Part shown: positions 46,423 to 56,179 of the stretch, one piece after another
Layout: every line of letters begins with the position of its first letter
Numbering within the stretch: the stretch's first letter is position 1
NCBI GenBank assembly: GCA_000702245.1
Contig: JNKY01000013.1
Span: forward strand, 208,112-272,111
DNA length: 64,000 nucleotides
Source of the DNA: Lachnospiraceae bacterium C6A11
GTDB lineage: Bacteria; Bacillota; Clostridia; Lachnospirales; Lachnospiraceae
Direction of reading: 5' to 3'
Made by a program: the position numbers and the translations under genes
The notes under the pieces: generated by a model
The model's input: the letters and a program-made list of their open reading frames with translations, nothing else
Database searches by the model: none
Told to the model about the DNA's origin: nothing

Positions 46423-48561
46423 TTACTGTATTGTTCCAAGATCCAACGTTTCGCCCTCAGTCACTCTGAACGTGACCGCATTATTGACATCGCCGAAGAA
46501 ATTCCCGTTCGCATCAAGCGCTGTATGAAGTCTCTGCGCGTTCGGTTCAGACCTTGAAAGCATATGTACTGTCACATTTCCCGCAGGTACAAGAACGTCG
46601 ATAACGTCATCTCTTTCATTCGGGAAGCCTTTTATATCAAGACCATCCGCTGTAAAGATACGTATAGCTATCGCATAATCATGAAGGTTTTCGGAAACCT
46701 TTATCCTGATCCTTCCGCAACCCGGTTTTGTAGCACTTTCCGCATTTGCTATACGATCACCCGAAAGACCCATCTCGTCAAATATAGTTTTTATTGCCTG
46801 CTCGTACTGTGTGAGATCATAAACCCTTAGTGAGAATATAAGCGCCGCGTAGAGGTCATCATAATCTCCCCTAGGAGTCATGAGTTCCAAAACGTTGTAC
46901 CAGACATTAAGCTGCTCATCTGTTGTCATGCCATACAGACTCATCTTATAGCATACCATGTTCATAAGAGAAGAGTTGACGTGAACTCCGCCATAATCAT
47001 TCACGCTGTCATCGTCATTTCTCGTTGGCGATGTATAGAAAAGATCCCCAACATATGCCGGCTGATTATACAGATTAGGGTTTGCCATATTTCTCCAGAT
47101 ATCACCGGAATTCTCGCCCAGATTCCACTGTGTATCATCTGTTGCTTCAAGCTTATATTCAATAAGCTGGCCCATAACATCACTGAAGGCCTCATGGATG
47201 GCTCCCAATTCATTCTTGTAGATGGAGCTTCCCATAGAAGTGTTTCTGATACCGTGAGTATACTCATGGGCTATCAGATCAATTGTCTGATTTTTGTAAT
47301 TTGCCCAGCTCTGTGCACCAAAGAATGCCCATCCTTGAAGGACACCTACATAATAACAGTTGTCGATTGGATTTCGTTCACTGTCACATATTTCCATGCC
47401 GAGGAGTATCGGCATACCAAAACCGTCAATAGACTCAATTCCTATGCTTGCATAATAATCATACACCCTTATGTAATTGTAATATGCGACCAGGTATTCA
47501 TTCTCCCAGTCCTGATTATTTGCTGAAGTGATAAAATTAAGAGAACGATGATCATAGTAAAAATCCCAGTAATACGAACAAATTATCTTTCTGTCCTTAT
47601 CAGCAAGATAGTATTTTCCATCCTTAGGATTGTACCCGACAGGTACCGTTATCTGCTCGGTCTTTCCGCCGTATAGATTTATCGTACCCGACCAGGACTT
47701 CATCTCAAGCGTGTCAAAATACTGATCATGATTGACGTTGTCACCCATACTTCCGCCCTGAGGATTTGCAGTCGGTAAATAACTCAGCATACGCCCATCA
47801 TCAGTATTAATATAAAAAACCAGATAAGGCATATCGAAGGACTCATCCGTGAAAGGATTGTCCGTGTAAACCGCCATACAGTTAACTACACGATCATAGT
47901 CATAATAATATACCTGCTTTGTGTACTCGGAATATATATTTGCGCTTTTATTATTGTCCGCCAGAATCTGGTTTACTATTGTCTCCGCTTCCGAATTGCT
48001 CATGGATTTTGCTTCTGTTATACCAAGTTCCGGTACAAAAGAATTCTGGAGAGCGCATACATAGCCTTCCGGATCAACAAATATCCTGAGTGTAGAATAC
48101 TCAACGGTAACACCGCCATATCTCTGCTGATAGGTATAATGAGTATATCCCGCCGCATTCTTTTCTCCATAAAGGGCAAAAAACTCCTGACCCTTTGTGA
48201 AACCAAGGAGTGTAGCAAGTCCATTAAGCGAAAGAAGTGCGTTCTCATTATCCGTAACCTTCTTATCATAGAACTTGCCTATGATTGTGGTAACATACTG
48301 ATGGTTGTCATCATAGACTATGATGGCATTGCCATTATTCATGTTCTGGATATCCTGTTCGGTAAGCTGTGTAGCTTTATTTGGACCGTTGTAGATATAT
48401 GAACCATCATCTCCCACATCAAAGAACTGCGTAGATAACTCTTTTTCCGAATAGCCATTGTCCTTGCTCTTGCCGCAGGACACTGTCGACATGATCACCG
48501 CCAGCGAAAGTAGTATTGCTGAAAGCTTCTTAAGAAATAGCTTTTGTCTTTTTTTCATCAT
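46423..48561 (-). CDS. thermolysin-like M4 metallopeptidase lipoprotein, copy 3
   Basis: 712 aa. Signal with STVSCGK (as copy 1). HEYTH at 432-436, NELGAIHEAFSD, and YGGVHVNSS; all key M4 residues kept. C-terminal end EGETLDLGTIQ. Two Met codons open the gene after GGGAGGGG; the first (48561) is chosen over the longer frame to 48609. First gene of the putative unit with copy 2, the zinc-ribbon gene and lipoprotein 3. Copies 1-3 arose by duplication; copies 1 and 2 share the KGKTEDYS segment after the Cys. Confidence 0.92.
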   Translation of the reverse strand: MMKKRQKLFLKKLSAILLSLAVIMSTVSCGKSKDNGYSEKELSTQFFDVGDDGSYIYNGPNKATQLTEQDIQNMNNGNAIIVYDDNHQYVTTIIGKFYDKKVTDNENALLSLNGLATLLGFTKGQEFFALYGEKNAAGYTHYTYQQRYGGVTVEYSTLRIFVDPEGYVCALQNSFVPELGITEAKSMSNSEAETIVNQILADNNKSANIYSEYTKQVYYYDYDRVVNCMAVYTDNPFTDESFDMPYLVFYINTDDGRMLSYLPTANPQGGSMGDNVNHDQYFDTLEMKSWSGTINLYGGKTEQITVPVGYNPKDGKYYLADKDRKIICSYYWDFYYDHRSLNFITSANNQDWENEYLVAYYNYIRVYDYYASIGIESIDGFGMPILLGMEICDSERNPIDNCYYVGVLQGWAFFGAQSWANYKNQTIDLIAHEYTHGIRNTSMGSSIYKNELGAIHEAFSDVMGQLIEYKLEATDDTQWNLGENSGDIWRNMANPNLYNQPAYVGDLFYTSPTRNDDDSVNDYGGVHVNSSLMNMVCYKMSLYGMTTDEQLNVWYNVLELMTPRGDYDDLYAALIFSLRVYDLTQYEQAIKTIFDEMGLSGDRIANAESATKPGCGRIRIKVSENLHDYAIAIRIFTADGLDIKGFPNERDDVIDVLVPAGNVTVHMLSRSEPNAQRLHTALDANGNFFGDVNNAVTFRVTEGETLDLGTIQ

Positions 48562-48629
48562 AATCCCCTCCCTCTCGTTTTGTCTGATTCGTATGCGTAT
48601 ATTATACAATATTCTGACAATTTAATAAA

Positions 48630-48669
48630 GCAAAAAAGCACCCCGTTTTGTCGCCGAAAAACGGGGTGC
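48630..48669 (-). terminator. terminator of the RND transporter gene
   Basis: 12-bp stem GCACCCCGTTTT/AAAACGGGGTGC with an 8-nt loop and T6 on the minus strand. Confidence 0.93.
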
Positions 48670-48692
48670 CGTTGTTACTTTTGCATAATATT

Positions 48693-51600
48693 TTACAGTT
48701 CTTCTTCTCTCATATCCTTCTCGCGGTTAAATGCATCGTAGATACATGGAACGACAACGAGTGTGAGGAGTGTACCGTAGATAAGACCACCTACAACTAC
48801 GATAGCCATCGGCTGACCCATCTCAGAGCCCTGACCGAGGCCGACTGCCATGGTTGACATCGAGATGATGGTTGTAAGGGCTGTCATAAGTACCGGACGC
48901 ATTCTTGTCTTTGCGGACTCAACGATAGCTTCCTTCTTGCTCATACCCTGACGTCTCAGCTGATTGATGTAATCAACGAGAACGATACCGTTGTTAACTA
49001 TGATACCAGAAAGCATTACGAAGCCGACCATTGAGATAACGCTGACCTCCTGACCTGTGAGGAAGAGAGCAAGGAAGCCTCCCGTAAATGCAAGCGGAAT
49101 AGTGAACATGATAATGAATGGTGAAAGCAGCGACTGGAACTGTGCAACCATTACGAGGTAGATGAATATAACTGCGAGAAGAAGCATCAATACGAGCTGC
49201 TTAAGCGCGTCGTTTATCGTCTCATCCTCACCGGCCATCTCAACCGAATAGCCTTCCGGAACTTCGTAATCTGCAAGCTTGTCTCTAACTTCATTACCAA
49301 CGAGACCTACGTTGTGGTCATCATCTATATTTGCCTTAACTGTAATGAAGCGGTTCTGCGAATCTCTCATGATAACGCTGAGCTCGGCTGTCTCACGGAA
49401 CTCTGCGATCTCTGTAAGAGGAATCTCAGAAGTCTCACCTGTAGTTCTGTTTGTGTATGTAAATGTAAGCTCCTTCAGCTCGTCAAGAGTAAGCTCTGAC
49501 TGCTCAATAGTTCTTACAAATACGTCGTAATCCTTAACATCCGTAGAAACGACTGTTGAGGCTGTAGTTGCTGCCATCTTGCCGTAGATGATCTGGAATA
49601 CCTGCGCAACAGTCATGCCGTACGCGGCTGCCTTGTCCTTATCAACAGTGATATGCAGCTCATCGGAAAGTGTATTCAGTCCGTCGTCAACATCAACTGT
49701 ACCGTCAACGCTTTCAAGGATTGCTGCGACATCCGAAGCGATAGCCTGCATCTTCTCCATATCACGACCCTTGATATTTACAGAGATGCCTGTGCCTGAA
49801 AGAGCAGACATGGAATCCATCATATTTGCACTGACCTTAACCTGACAGTTAAGTCCCTCAGCAGCCTTATTTATCTTCTCTTCAAGCTCATCGTTGCTGA
49901 CCTTGGCTTCTTCATCAACAATAACGTAAACTGTGATCTTAACATCATTTCCGCCGGCACCTGAGAACATGCTGAGTCCCGAACCGCCGCCTGACATAGC
50001 ACCGACTGTTGTTACCTCAGGGAACTCCATCAGTTTCTCAACAAGTGTATCCGAATATGCTGTCATCTCTTCAAGAGAAGGATTCTCGCCCTCGTTCGGC
50101 TCAAGCGTTACCGTTGCCTGTGTGCTCGACATCTCAGGCATGAAGGCTGTTCCTCTTGAAACAGCGAGAAGTACGCTGCCCACAAGGATTGCGATCGTAA
50201 GGATAAATACAAGCGGTTTGAATCTGAGACACTTTCTGAGGAAGCCTGTGTACCAGTCCATAACCTTGTCAAATACACTCTTCTTCTCCTTTTTCTTCTT
50301 CTCCTTGCCAAGCATACCGCCTGCCATTGCAGGAACGAGCGTAAGGGCAACAAGAAGGCTGGCGCCGAGTGTATAGAGGATCGTAAGACCCATATCAACG
50401 AAGAGCTGTCTTGTGATACCTTCCGTGAAAACGATAGGCGCAAATACGCAGACAGTTGTAAGTGTTGAAGCTGTGATAGCTCCCGCAACCTGGCTTGCGC
50501 CGTAAACAGCCGCCTTCTTAATGGACATGCCTTCGTTTCTTAGTCGATAAATATTTTCGATAACAACTATCGAGTTATCAACAAGCATTCCTATACCAAG
50601 TGTAAGTCCCGACATAGAGATGATGTTGAGTGTGACATTTGAGAAATACATCAGCACGATCGCGAAGATAACACTGAGTGGTATCGCGCAGGCGATGATG
50701 AGTGTCGGTCTTCCGTCTCTCAGGAATATGATGAGAATGATGATAGCAAGTGCCGCACCGATGATCATATTCTGGAAGATAGAGGTTGTGATTATATCGA
50801 TATAAAGTCCCTGGTCCATAAGAGTAGAGAACTTAACCGCCTCTTTCTCACTCTTCTCGATAGACTTGAACTTGTCATTTATCGCGTCTGTTACATCACC
50901 TGTTGAGTAGCCTGTCTGCTTCTCGAAAGAAAGCATGATGCCCGGTCTGCCGTTTACATTTGCGTAAACCTCAGCAGAGTCATCGATCATCTCAACTTCT
51001 GCAACATCAGAAACCTTGATAGGATCGATACCCTCAAGTCCAAGATCGATAAGCACAAGATCAGCAAGAGCTTCCATGCTCTCAACCTTGTCACCGATCT
51101 TAACGAGGAACTGTCCTCTTTCGTCATTTACATAGCCTGCAGGCATCTCAAAGTTCTGAGCGATGAGAAGCTTCTCGAGAAGATCCATATCAAGGATGCT
51201 CTCGATATCTGCTGCAGAAGCTGCCTTCTCCTTCGCATCGTCAAGCTGTGCTCTTGTTTCATCTATTGTGAGACCTGTATCAAGCTTGAAGGTCTCAATA
51301 TCAGGGATTATAGCGCTGAGCGCTTCGTTATTCTTTATCTCATTAAGTGCTTCTGCTTCTGTGATCTCGCCAGCTTCAACTCTTGCGATAGCTGTATCAA
51401 CAGCTGCGATACCCATATCGAAGGCTGCCGTCATCTGAGCTACCGTACCGATAACCGTAGGAAGATCATCAAGCGAAGTAATATTTATGCCAAGCTGTGT
51501 GAGGCTTGCGCTCATCTCGGTAAGGCTCTTCTCGATTCCGTCAAGCTGGCCCTTAAGCTCTTCAAGCTGTGCACGTGCAGTTGCGATATCGAAGCCGTTA

Positions 51601-52451
51601 GCCTCTGTGAACTGCTCATCGTTTAAGGTTCCGTCATCGTAGAGAGCGATAACCTGCTCGAGTCCTGCTATACCGTTCTGAAGTTCAGTTACTCCGTTAG
51701 AGGTCTGAACAAGTTGCTCTGAAAGTGTTTCGAGAGTTGCTTTGCTGCTCTCGAGGAAGGCCTTCTTATCCGCAAGTGTGCGGCCGCCCATCATCTTCTC
51801 TGCATCATCAAGCTGCTTCTCGATGGCATCGAACTGCGCATTTATCGCACTCTGAACTTTCTCGTTAAGCGCCTTTATCTTCTCGTCATCCAGTGTTACT
51901 CTTATCTGCTCTGTAACGCCACCCATAGCAGTTACGGATGCAACACCTTCGATACTTTCAAGCTGTGGCTTGATCTCGGAATCAACGTAGGTGGTAAGCG
52001 TTGTGATGTCCATACCGTCAACGCCTACTGCAGCGATGTAAATCGGGATCATATCCGGATCGATCTGCATTACGATCGGATTGCCGATAGAATCACTGAA
52101 GGTACTCTTAACCTGGTCAAGTGACTGCTGGATCTCAATAAGGACTGAGTCCATATTTGCGCTCTGCTCATATTCCAGGATAACCATTGAATAGCTGAAA
52201 TACGACCTTGACTGGATTTTCTTCAGGTTCGAGGTCGTGGCGAGGGCCGCTTCGATCGGAGCGGTAACATCTGTCTCAACCGCCTCCGGGCTGGCTCCCA
52301 TGTCAGTTGTTATGACCACCGCATAAGGGAAGGTCATATTCGGAAGGAGATCTGCCGTCATGCTTCGGAGCGCTACGACACCGAGCACTATTACCAGCAC
52401 TACTCCGACCAGTACTGTGTACGGTCTTTTTACACTGAATTTCGATAACAT
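48693..52451 (-). CDS. RND-family exporter (HAE1 type, SwrC/YerP-like)
   Basis: 1252 aa. Proton-driven membrane exporter of hydrophobic or amphipathic compounds. RND layout: first transmembrane helix, large external loop, six-helix bundle, second loop, last helices. Conserved signatures include GxxVDNSIVVIENI (GMLVDNSIVVIENIYRL region), and VNNGIVLVDYIN. An extra ~220-residue segment (about 190-410) in the first external loop is rich in Glu/Ala/Leu heptads and looks like a coiled coil; related Gram-positive proteins such as SwrC lack the outer-membrane partner. Start follows AAGGGA. A divergent TetR regulator and operator lie upstream. Confidence 0.92.
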   Translation of the reverse strand: MLSKFSVKRPYTVLVGVVLVIVLGVVALRSMTADLLPNMTFPYAVVITTDMGASPEAVETDVTAPIEAALATTSNLKKIQSRSYFSYSMVILEYEQSANMDSVLIEIQQSLDQVKSTFSDSIGNPIVMQIDPDMIPIYIAAVGVDGMDITTLTTYVDSEIKPQLESIEGVASVTAMGGVTEQIRVTLDDEKIKALNEKVQSAINAQFDAIEKQLDDAEKMMGGRTLADKKAFLESSKATLETLSEQLVQTSNGVTELQNGIAGLEQVIALYDDGTLNDEQFTEANGFDIATARAQLEELKGQLDGIEKSLTEMSASLTQLGINITSLDDLPTVIGTVAQMTAAFDMGIAAVDTAIARVEAGEITEAEALNEIKNNEALSAIIPDIETFKLDTGLTIDETRAQLDDAKEKAASAADIESILDMDLLEKLLIAQNFEMPAGYVNDERGQFLVKIGDKVESMEALADLVLIDLGLEGIDPIKVSDVAEVEMIDDSAEVYANVNGRPGIMLSFEKQTGYSTGDVTDAINDKFKSIEKSEKEAVKFSTLMDQGLYIDIITTSIFQNMIIGAALAIIILIIFLRDGRPTLIIACAIPLSVIFAIVLMYFSNVTLNIISMSGLTLGIGMLVDNSIVVIENIYRLRNEGMSIKKAAVYGASQVAGAITASTLTTVCVFAPIVFTEGITRQLFVDMGLTILYTLGASLLVALTLVPAMAGGMLGKEKKKKEKKSVFDKVMDWYTGFLRKCLRFKPLVFILTIAILVGSVLLAVSRGTAFMPEMSSTQATVTLEPNEGENPSLEEMTAYSDTLVEKLMEFPEVTTVGAMSGGGSGLSMFSGAGGNDVKITVYVIVDEEAKVSNDELEEKINKAAEGLNCQVKVSANMMDSMSALSGTGISVNIKGRDMEKMQAIASDVAAILESVDGTVDVDDGLNTLSDELHITVDKDKAAAYGMTVAQVFQIIYGKMAATTASTVVSTDVKDYDVFVRTIEQSELTLDELKELTFTYTNRTTGETSEIPLTEIAEFRETAELSVIMRDSQNRFITVKANIDDDHNVGLVGNEVRDKLADYEVPEGYSVEMAGEDETINDALKQLVLMLLLAVIFIYLVMVAQFQSLLSPFIIMFTIPLAFTGGFLALFLTGQEVSVISMVGFVMLSGIIVNNGIVLVDYINQLRRQGMSKKEAIVESAKTRMRPVLMTALTTIISMSTMAVGLGQGSEMGQPMAIVVVGGLIYGTLLTLVVVPCIYDAFNREKDMREEEL

Positions 52452-52613
52452 TTTCTAATCCCTTTCGTCCTATAAATCTTGCCAGTATGGCAGAATAAAT
52501 TGTATTACATAAATATATTTTAAACCATAGCGCTTTTGTGATAATTCTGTGAATTATGCATTCCCTCTTTATTTATCAAAAGGCGCTTGATTTTTTGTGA
52601 TAAAAACATTAAC

Positions 52614-52642
52614 ATTATATCGACACAGTGTTGAATTAACAA
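52614..52642 (-). promoter_or_regulatory. promoter of the RND gene
   Basis: Minus strand TTGTTA (52642-52637), 17 bp, TATAAT (52619-52614). Confidence 0.75.
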
Positions 52643-52678
52643 TACGCAGTTTATTTTTTTATGTTGTAGAATCAACAT
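52629..52678. promoter_or_regulatory. two palindromes in the RND/TetR divergent region (probable operators)
   Basis: TGTTGAATTAACA (52629-52641) overlaps the -35 of the RND promoter. ATGTTG-N6-CAACAT (52661-52678) lies closer to the tetR-like gene. Both share the TGTT...AACA arms. Likely binding sites of the divergent TetR protein, giving repression of both genes (inference). Confidence 0.65.
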
Positions 52679-52727
52679 ATTTTCCAAAAGTGTCTATTTT
52701 TTAATTATTTATTCCGGAGGTTTCATT

Positions 52728-53300
52728 ATGTCGGATTCAAGAAGAAAACAAATGACAAGGCTGCTTTTCAAAACTGCCCTGATAGAGCTTATGCAGGTAA
52801 AGCCTTTCCATAAGATAACAATAAAGGAAATATGCGAAAAGGCTGATCTCAACAGAACAACCTTCTATCTTCATTACGTTGATCAGCAGCAGCTTCTTGA
52901 CGACATAATCAATGAATTAAAAGAAAAGACAGCAGAATTCATTTCGACCACTACATATAAAGGTCTCGAAAGCAAACTGCTGTCAGAATTTCTTGATTTT
53001 GTTAAAGAGAACAGCGTTCAGTATCGTACGATCATGTTTAACGACACCAACGGAGAGGTCGGCGCTGTGATCTTTACGGATCTTCTGAACGATGTGTATG
53101 ACAAATGGCCGGTTTTCGGAGACAGCCAGAAAAACGAATATGTTTATGCATATATGATCGACGGCGTGAAAAGCATCATCTGCAAATGGCTCGACAACGA
53201 TTTTAATATGTCAAGCCAAGACCTAGCAGAGCTTATCTACAGTCTCTGTTACCATACTGCGCAAAGTTTTCCTCAGCTTCCGACGGGCGGAAACCGCTGA
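52728..53300 (+). CDS. TetR-family transcriptional regulator
   Basis: 190 aa. N-terminal helix-turn-helix (about 8-55) with ITIKEICEKADLNRTTFYLHY, typical of TetR proteins; C-terminal ligand-binding helices with a variable sequence. Start follows GGAGG. Divergent from the RND exporter, the standard arrangement for local control of export. The last codons lie inside a repeated hairpin sequence (see repeat at 53270). Ligand unknown. Confidence 0.92.
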   Translation: MSDSRRKQMTRLLFKTALIELMQVKPFHKITIKEICEKADLNRTTFYLHYVDQQQLLDDIINELKEKTAEFISTTTYKGLESKLLSEFLDFVKENSVQYRTIMFNDTNGEVGAVIFTDLLNDVYDKWPVFGDSQKNEYVYAYMIDGVKSIICKWLDNDFNMSSQDLAELIYSLCYHTAQSFPQLPTGGNR

Positions 53301-53357
53301 TAGTTATTATCAATAATCTTATTTCCTCAGCTTCCGGCGGTCGGGAATCGCTGATCA
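53270..53357. repeat. 51-bp-period repeat with hairpin, tetR 3' end to spacer
   Basis: TTCCTCAGCTTCCG...CGGAA...CGCTGAT occurs at about 53270-53303 and again at 53321-53357, each able to fold as CAGC-TTCCG/CGGAA-GCTG. The first copy is part of the tetR-like CDS, so one gene end is made of repeat. May be a mobile short palindrome. Confidence 0.7.
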
Positions 53358-53366
53358 TACTATAAT

Positions 53367-53966
53367 CTAACTTGTCTTCTTCCCTGCCGCTATTCTGGCG
53401 TAGGCAAAGCCGAAGAACGCCCCGCAAAGTCCGCCGACAATATGTGTCAGATGCGAAATATTATCATGAGTCGTGAACTGCGCCCATATTTCTTTACCAA
53501 GATAGATCATGATGACCAATATCATGGTGAGAGGTATTCCGCCCTCTTTGATATTTACTGCTGAAGCAAGTATTATCATCATAAATACTATTCCACTGGC
53601 GCCGAGAAGTGCCGTATGCGGCACAAATATCATCTGAACTGCGCTCTCAACAACCGAGCAGATCACGATCATCTCAATCAGATCCTTTGAACCGTATTTT
53701 TCCTCAAGGATTGGACCGAGGAGGAGAAAGAGCGTCATGTTTCCGAAGAAATGGTCGAAGTCAACATGTCCGAGGGAGTGTCCGATCAGTCTCACAAACC
53801 ACGCAAGGCTCACCCTTGACCTGTACACCGCGAAGAACTGCCTCGTCACGCTGTTTTTTGTGGCATAGCCCAGCACCAGTGCCGCAAGACAGATAAGCGC
53901 AAAGGTCAACGTTACCGGTGCATTGTATTTTATTTTAAATAGTGATGACTTATCTTTTTTATCCAA
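53367..53966 (-). CDS. rhomboid-family intramembrane serine protease
   Basis: 199 aa from a TTG start. About six hydrophobic segments. Rhomboid landmarks: GHVDFDHFFGN (HxxxN) and the active-site LGASGIVFM (GxSG with the catalytic Ser), plus His in SHLTHIVGG for the Ser-His dyad. An ATG lies 5 codons upstream at 53981 but has only a weak ribosome binding site, while GGAGG inside it sits 8 nt before TTG 53966; either is possible. Cleaves membrane proteins; substrate unknown. Confidence 0.85.
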   Translation of the reverse strand: MDKKDKSSLFKIKYNAPVTLTFALICLAALVLGYATKNSVTRQFFAVYRSRVSLAWFVRLIGHSLGHVDFDHFFGNMTLFLLLGPILEEKYGSKDLIEMIVICSVVESAVQMIFVPHTALLGASGIVFMMIILASAVNIKEGGIPLTMILVIMIYLGKEIWAQFTTHDNISHLTHIVGGLCGAFFGFAYARIAAGKKTS

Positions 53967-54179
53967 CTTTCCAACCTCCATTTTTGCTGTTTTCTCTCAA
54001 GCAGATTTCTGCTGCTCTCAAAGGCGAGTGTCCGCCCCTGAAAGCCCCCTGATACACAGATTATACCGCAAAACCTATTTGACGAAAATACTAAGAAAAC
54101 AATAATAATCCACAGATTGTTTTTATTTATAAATTATGTTAGATTAAGGGATGGATTTAAAATACGGAGAACGTTACAG

Positions 54180-55886
54180 ATGGACGAAATTAAAGAAACA
54201 ACTGACAATCTCATACACGAAGATACTACAGAGCAGAAAGTAAAACCGGAAGAAACTGTCGAATCTGTTGAACAGAAAAAGACAGTAGAAACTGTCGAAC
54301 CGGAAAAAACAGTAGAAACTGTCGAACCGGAAAAAACAGTAGAAACTGTCGAACCGGAAAAGACTGTCAAAGCGAAGAAGGATTCCGGCGGACTATTCGG
54401 AGCTATACTGTATCTGATAGGAAACTTCTTCCTGTTCAATATAGTTTTCGTGCTGCTCCTGCTGCCGGTCGTTACGATCGGAACAGCCATGACAGCGTAT
54501 TTCGACATAGTATTTACTGCGAAATACGACAAGAAGCACCGCAACTATTCGGTAAAGATGCTCCTGCAGAGATTCCGCGAGCACCTGAAGCTTTCGATAT
54601 CGTATTTCATAGGATATCTATTGGTCATGGGCTTCTTCATCGCAGTCGCACTGGTCTTCAGCCCGATCGGACCGCTGCCGAATAAGCTCCTCAGCGTACT
54701 GTTCATACTGATGGCCGGAATACTCTGCGCCGTACTTATATACACCTTCCCGGTACTTGCGATAAATGCGGTAACCTCCGATTACAGAGCTGCCGTTTAC
54801 GCGATCCAGGATAGAGACAGACGGGAGGCGAAGCTGGCCGCAGAAAGAGCCGCTGCCGAGAATGAAGCAGGTTCTTCAGGGGACGGTTCCACTGTTGCTT
54901 CAGAGTCAGACCCGTCAGCCGCAAAAAGTATCGATGAGATTCCAAATGATCCGTCACACAACACCGAGGTTCTGACCGCTTACATGAAGCGTTTCTCAAA
55001 GGTTGCGCGTACCGAAACGCCGTCCCGCGAGATCATGAAGAAGGCTGATACTTCTTCCTCTATCAAATACTTTGCAGACGAGGACAAGGCTGATGACACT
55101 GCAGATAAGAAGGCCTCTTCAACATCTGAGGGCACTCAGAATGAATTAAGTAATCCGTCAGAAACAGCTAACACCTCCGAGAATAGTTCTATAAAAGCAA
55201 ATACATCAGAATTTAGCAGCGTCGCAGAAACCGCTTCCACAGGAGCAGCTTCTATTACAGCTAACTTCGACGAGCTTCCGGAACGCGAGGACAGAAACAG
55301 CCTCAACAACGTACTTCTCGATTCGATATATTTTGCAGCAAAGCATTTCGTTGGACTGATGTTCACCATATGCCTGTACATCCTTCCGGGACTTATCATC
55401 TACATTTTCTATGAAGATACAGTTATACTTGTTGCAGGTCTTATTCTTATCGGCCTGAGGATCATCATGGGCATCAACGCCCGCATCTACTATGGTTCCT
55501 TCTTCGAATACGAAGACGAGCTTCTTGCAGATGAAGAAACCGGAGACAAGCAGATTGATGACGATTTTTCAGAGCCGATTGATGACTCGATAGAAATCAC
55601 CTTTGCAGAAGAGCCGATTGAGGTTTCTGTAAATACCACTGATGATAGCGAATCTATCGAGACAACTGATAGCTCTTCGGATGAAAACAACATTGAGGAA
55701 ACAGTTAATGTTTCTGAAGATACAGATACCACCGATAATTCTTCAAACAATAACAATACCGAGGAAGAATCGTCCACTGAGAATGCAGCCGACAGAATCA
55801 GAAACATCATGGATCTCGCAGAAAAAGAAGACAGTGAAGAAGACCCTGACGAAGACTTAGATGATGAAGAATATGACAATAAATAA
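54180..55886 (+). CDS. DUF624/YesL-like membrane protein with acidic tails
   Basis: 568 aa. Acidic N-terminal region with three 9-residue repeats (VETVEPEKT, about 36-62), then hydrophobic segments from about 75 (YLIGNFFLFN, LLLLPVVTIGTAM, resembling the DUF624 start), a long Ser/Ala/Glu linker, two further spans near 390-440, and a very acidic Ser/Thr/Asp tail to the C-terminus. Known DUF624 proteins are usually 200-230 aa; here a big insertion and tail more than double it. Start ATG 54180 follows GGAGA; the longer frame from 54117 is unlikely. Function unknown. Confidence 0.8.
   Translation: MDEIKETTDNLIHEDTTEQKVKPEETVESVEQKKTVETVEPEKTVETVEPEKTVETVEPEKTVKAKKDSGGLFGAILYLIGNFFLFNIVFVLLLLPVVTIGTAMTAYFDIVFTAKYDKKHRNYSVKMLLQRFREHLKLSISYFIGYLLVMGFFIAVALVFSPIGPLPNKLLSVLFILMAGILCAVLIYTFPVLAINAVTSDYRAAVYAIQDRDRREAKLAAERAAAENEAGSSGDGSTVASESDPSAAKSIDEIPNDPSHNTEVLTAYMKRFSKVARTETPSREIMKKADTSSSIKYFADEDKADDTADKKASSTSEGTQNELSNPSETANTSENSSIKANTSEFSSVAETASTGAASITANFDELPEREDRNSLNNVLLDSIYFAAKHFVGLMFTICLYILPGLIIYIFYEDTVILVAGLILIGLRIIMGINARIYYGSFFEYEDELLADEETGDKQIDDDFSEPIDDSIEITFAEEPIEVSVNTTDDSESIETTDSSSDENNIEETVNVSEDTDTTDNSSNNNNTEEESSTENAADRIRNIMDLAEKEDSEEDPDEDLDDEEYDNK
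54285..54365. repeat. 27-bp tandem repeat (x3) in the DUF624-like gene
   Basis: Three in-frame copies encoding VETVEPEKT, nearly identical in DNA, implying recent expansion. Confidence 0.85.
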
Positions 55887-55936
55887 TCCGGGGATTCTGT
55901 AGATAAAACAGCGATCAAAAAAACATCGTGGCAACT

Positions 55937-56131
55937 ATGAGAAAAGATAAAAGATCAAGTTCGGACAAAAAAGAGAATAATAACGAAACTAAAAAAGGAC
56001 TGTACGTCAATGACTACAGTCCTAAGTTTTCTGAATCTTATAATGTTTATGACAAAGCGCGTGAGCATATGAAGAAGCTCCGAAAGGAGCAACTTGAAAA
56101 AAACGATTCAAACAAACCTGACACAGACTAA
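55937..56131 (+). CDS. small Lys/Asn-rich hypothetical protein
   Basis: 64 aa from ATG 55937 (a GTG opens the frame at 55928). Very charged: repeated Lys and Glu, no hydrophobic segment, ends NKPDTD. 50 bp after the DUF624-like gene, so possibly cotranscribed. The ribosome binding site is weak and no homology is recognised, so the reading is uncertain. Confidence 0.45.
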   Translation: MRKDKRSSSDKKENNNETKKGLYVNDYSPKFSESYNVYDKAREHMKKLRKEQLEKNDSNKPDTD

Positions 56132-56179
56132 AAAATAATTTCAACATACAATAACACAGACAATCATAAAAAATAAAAC

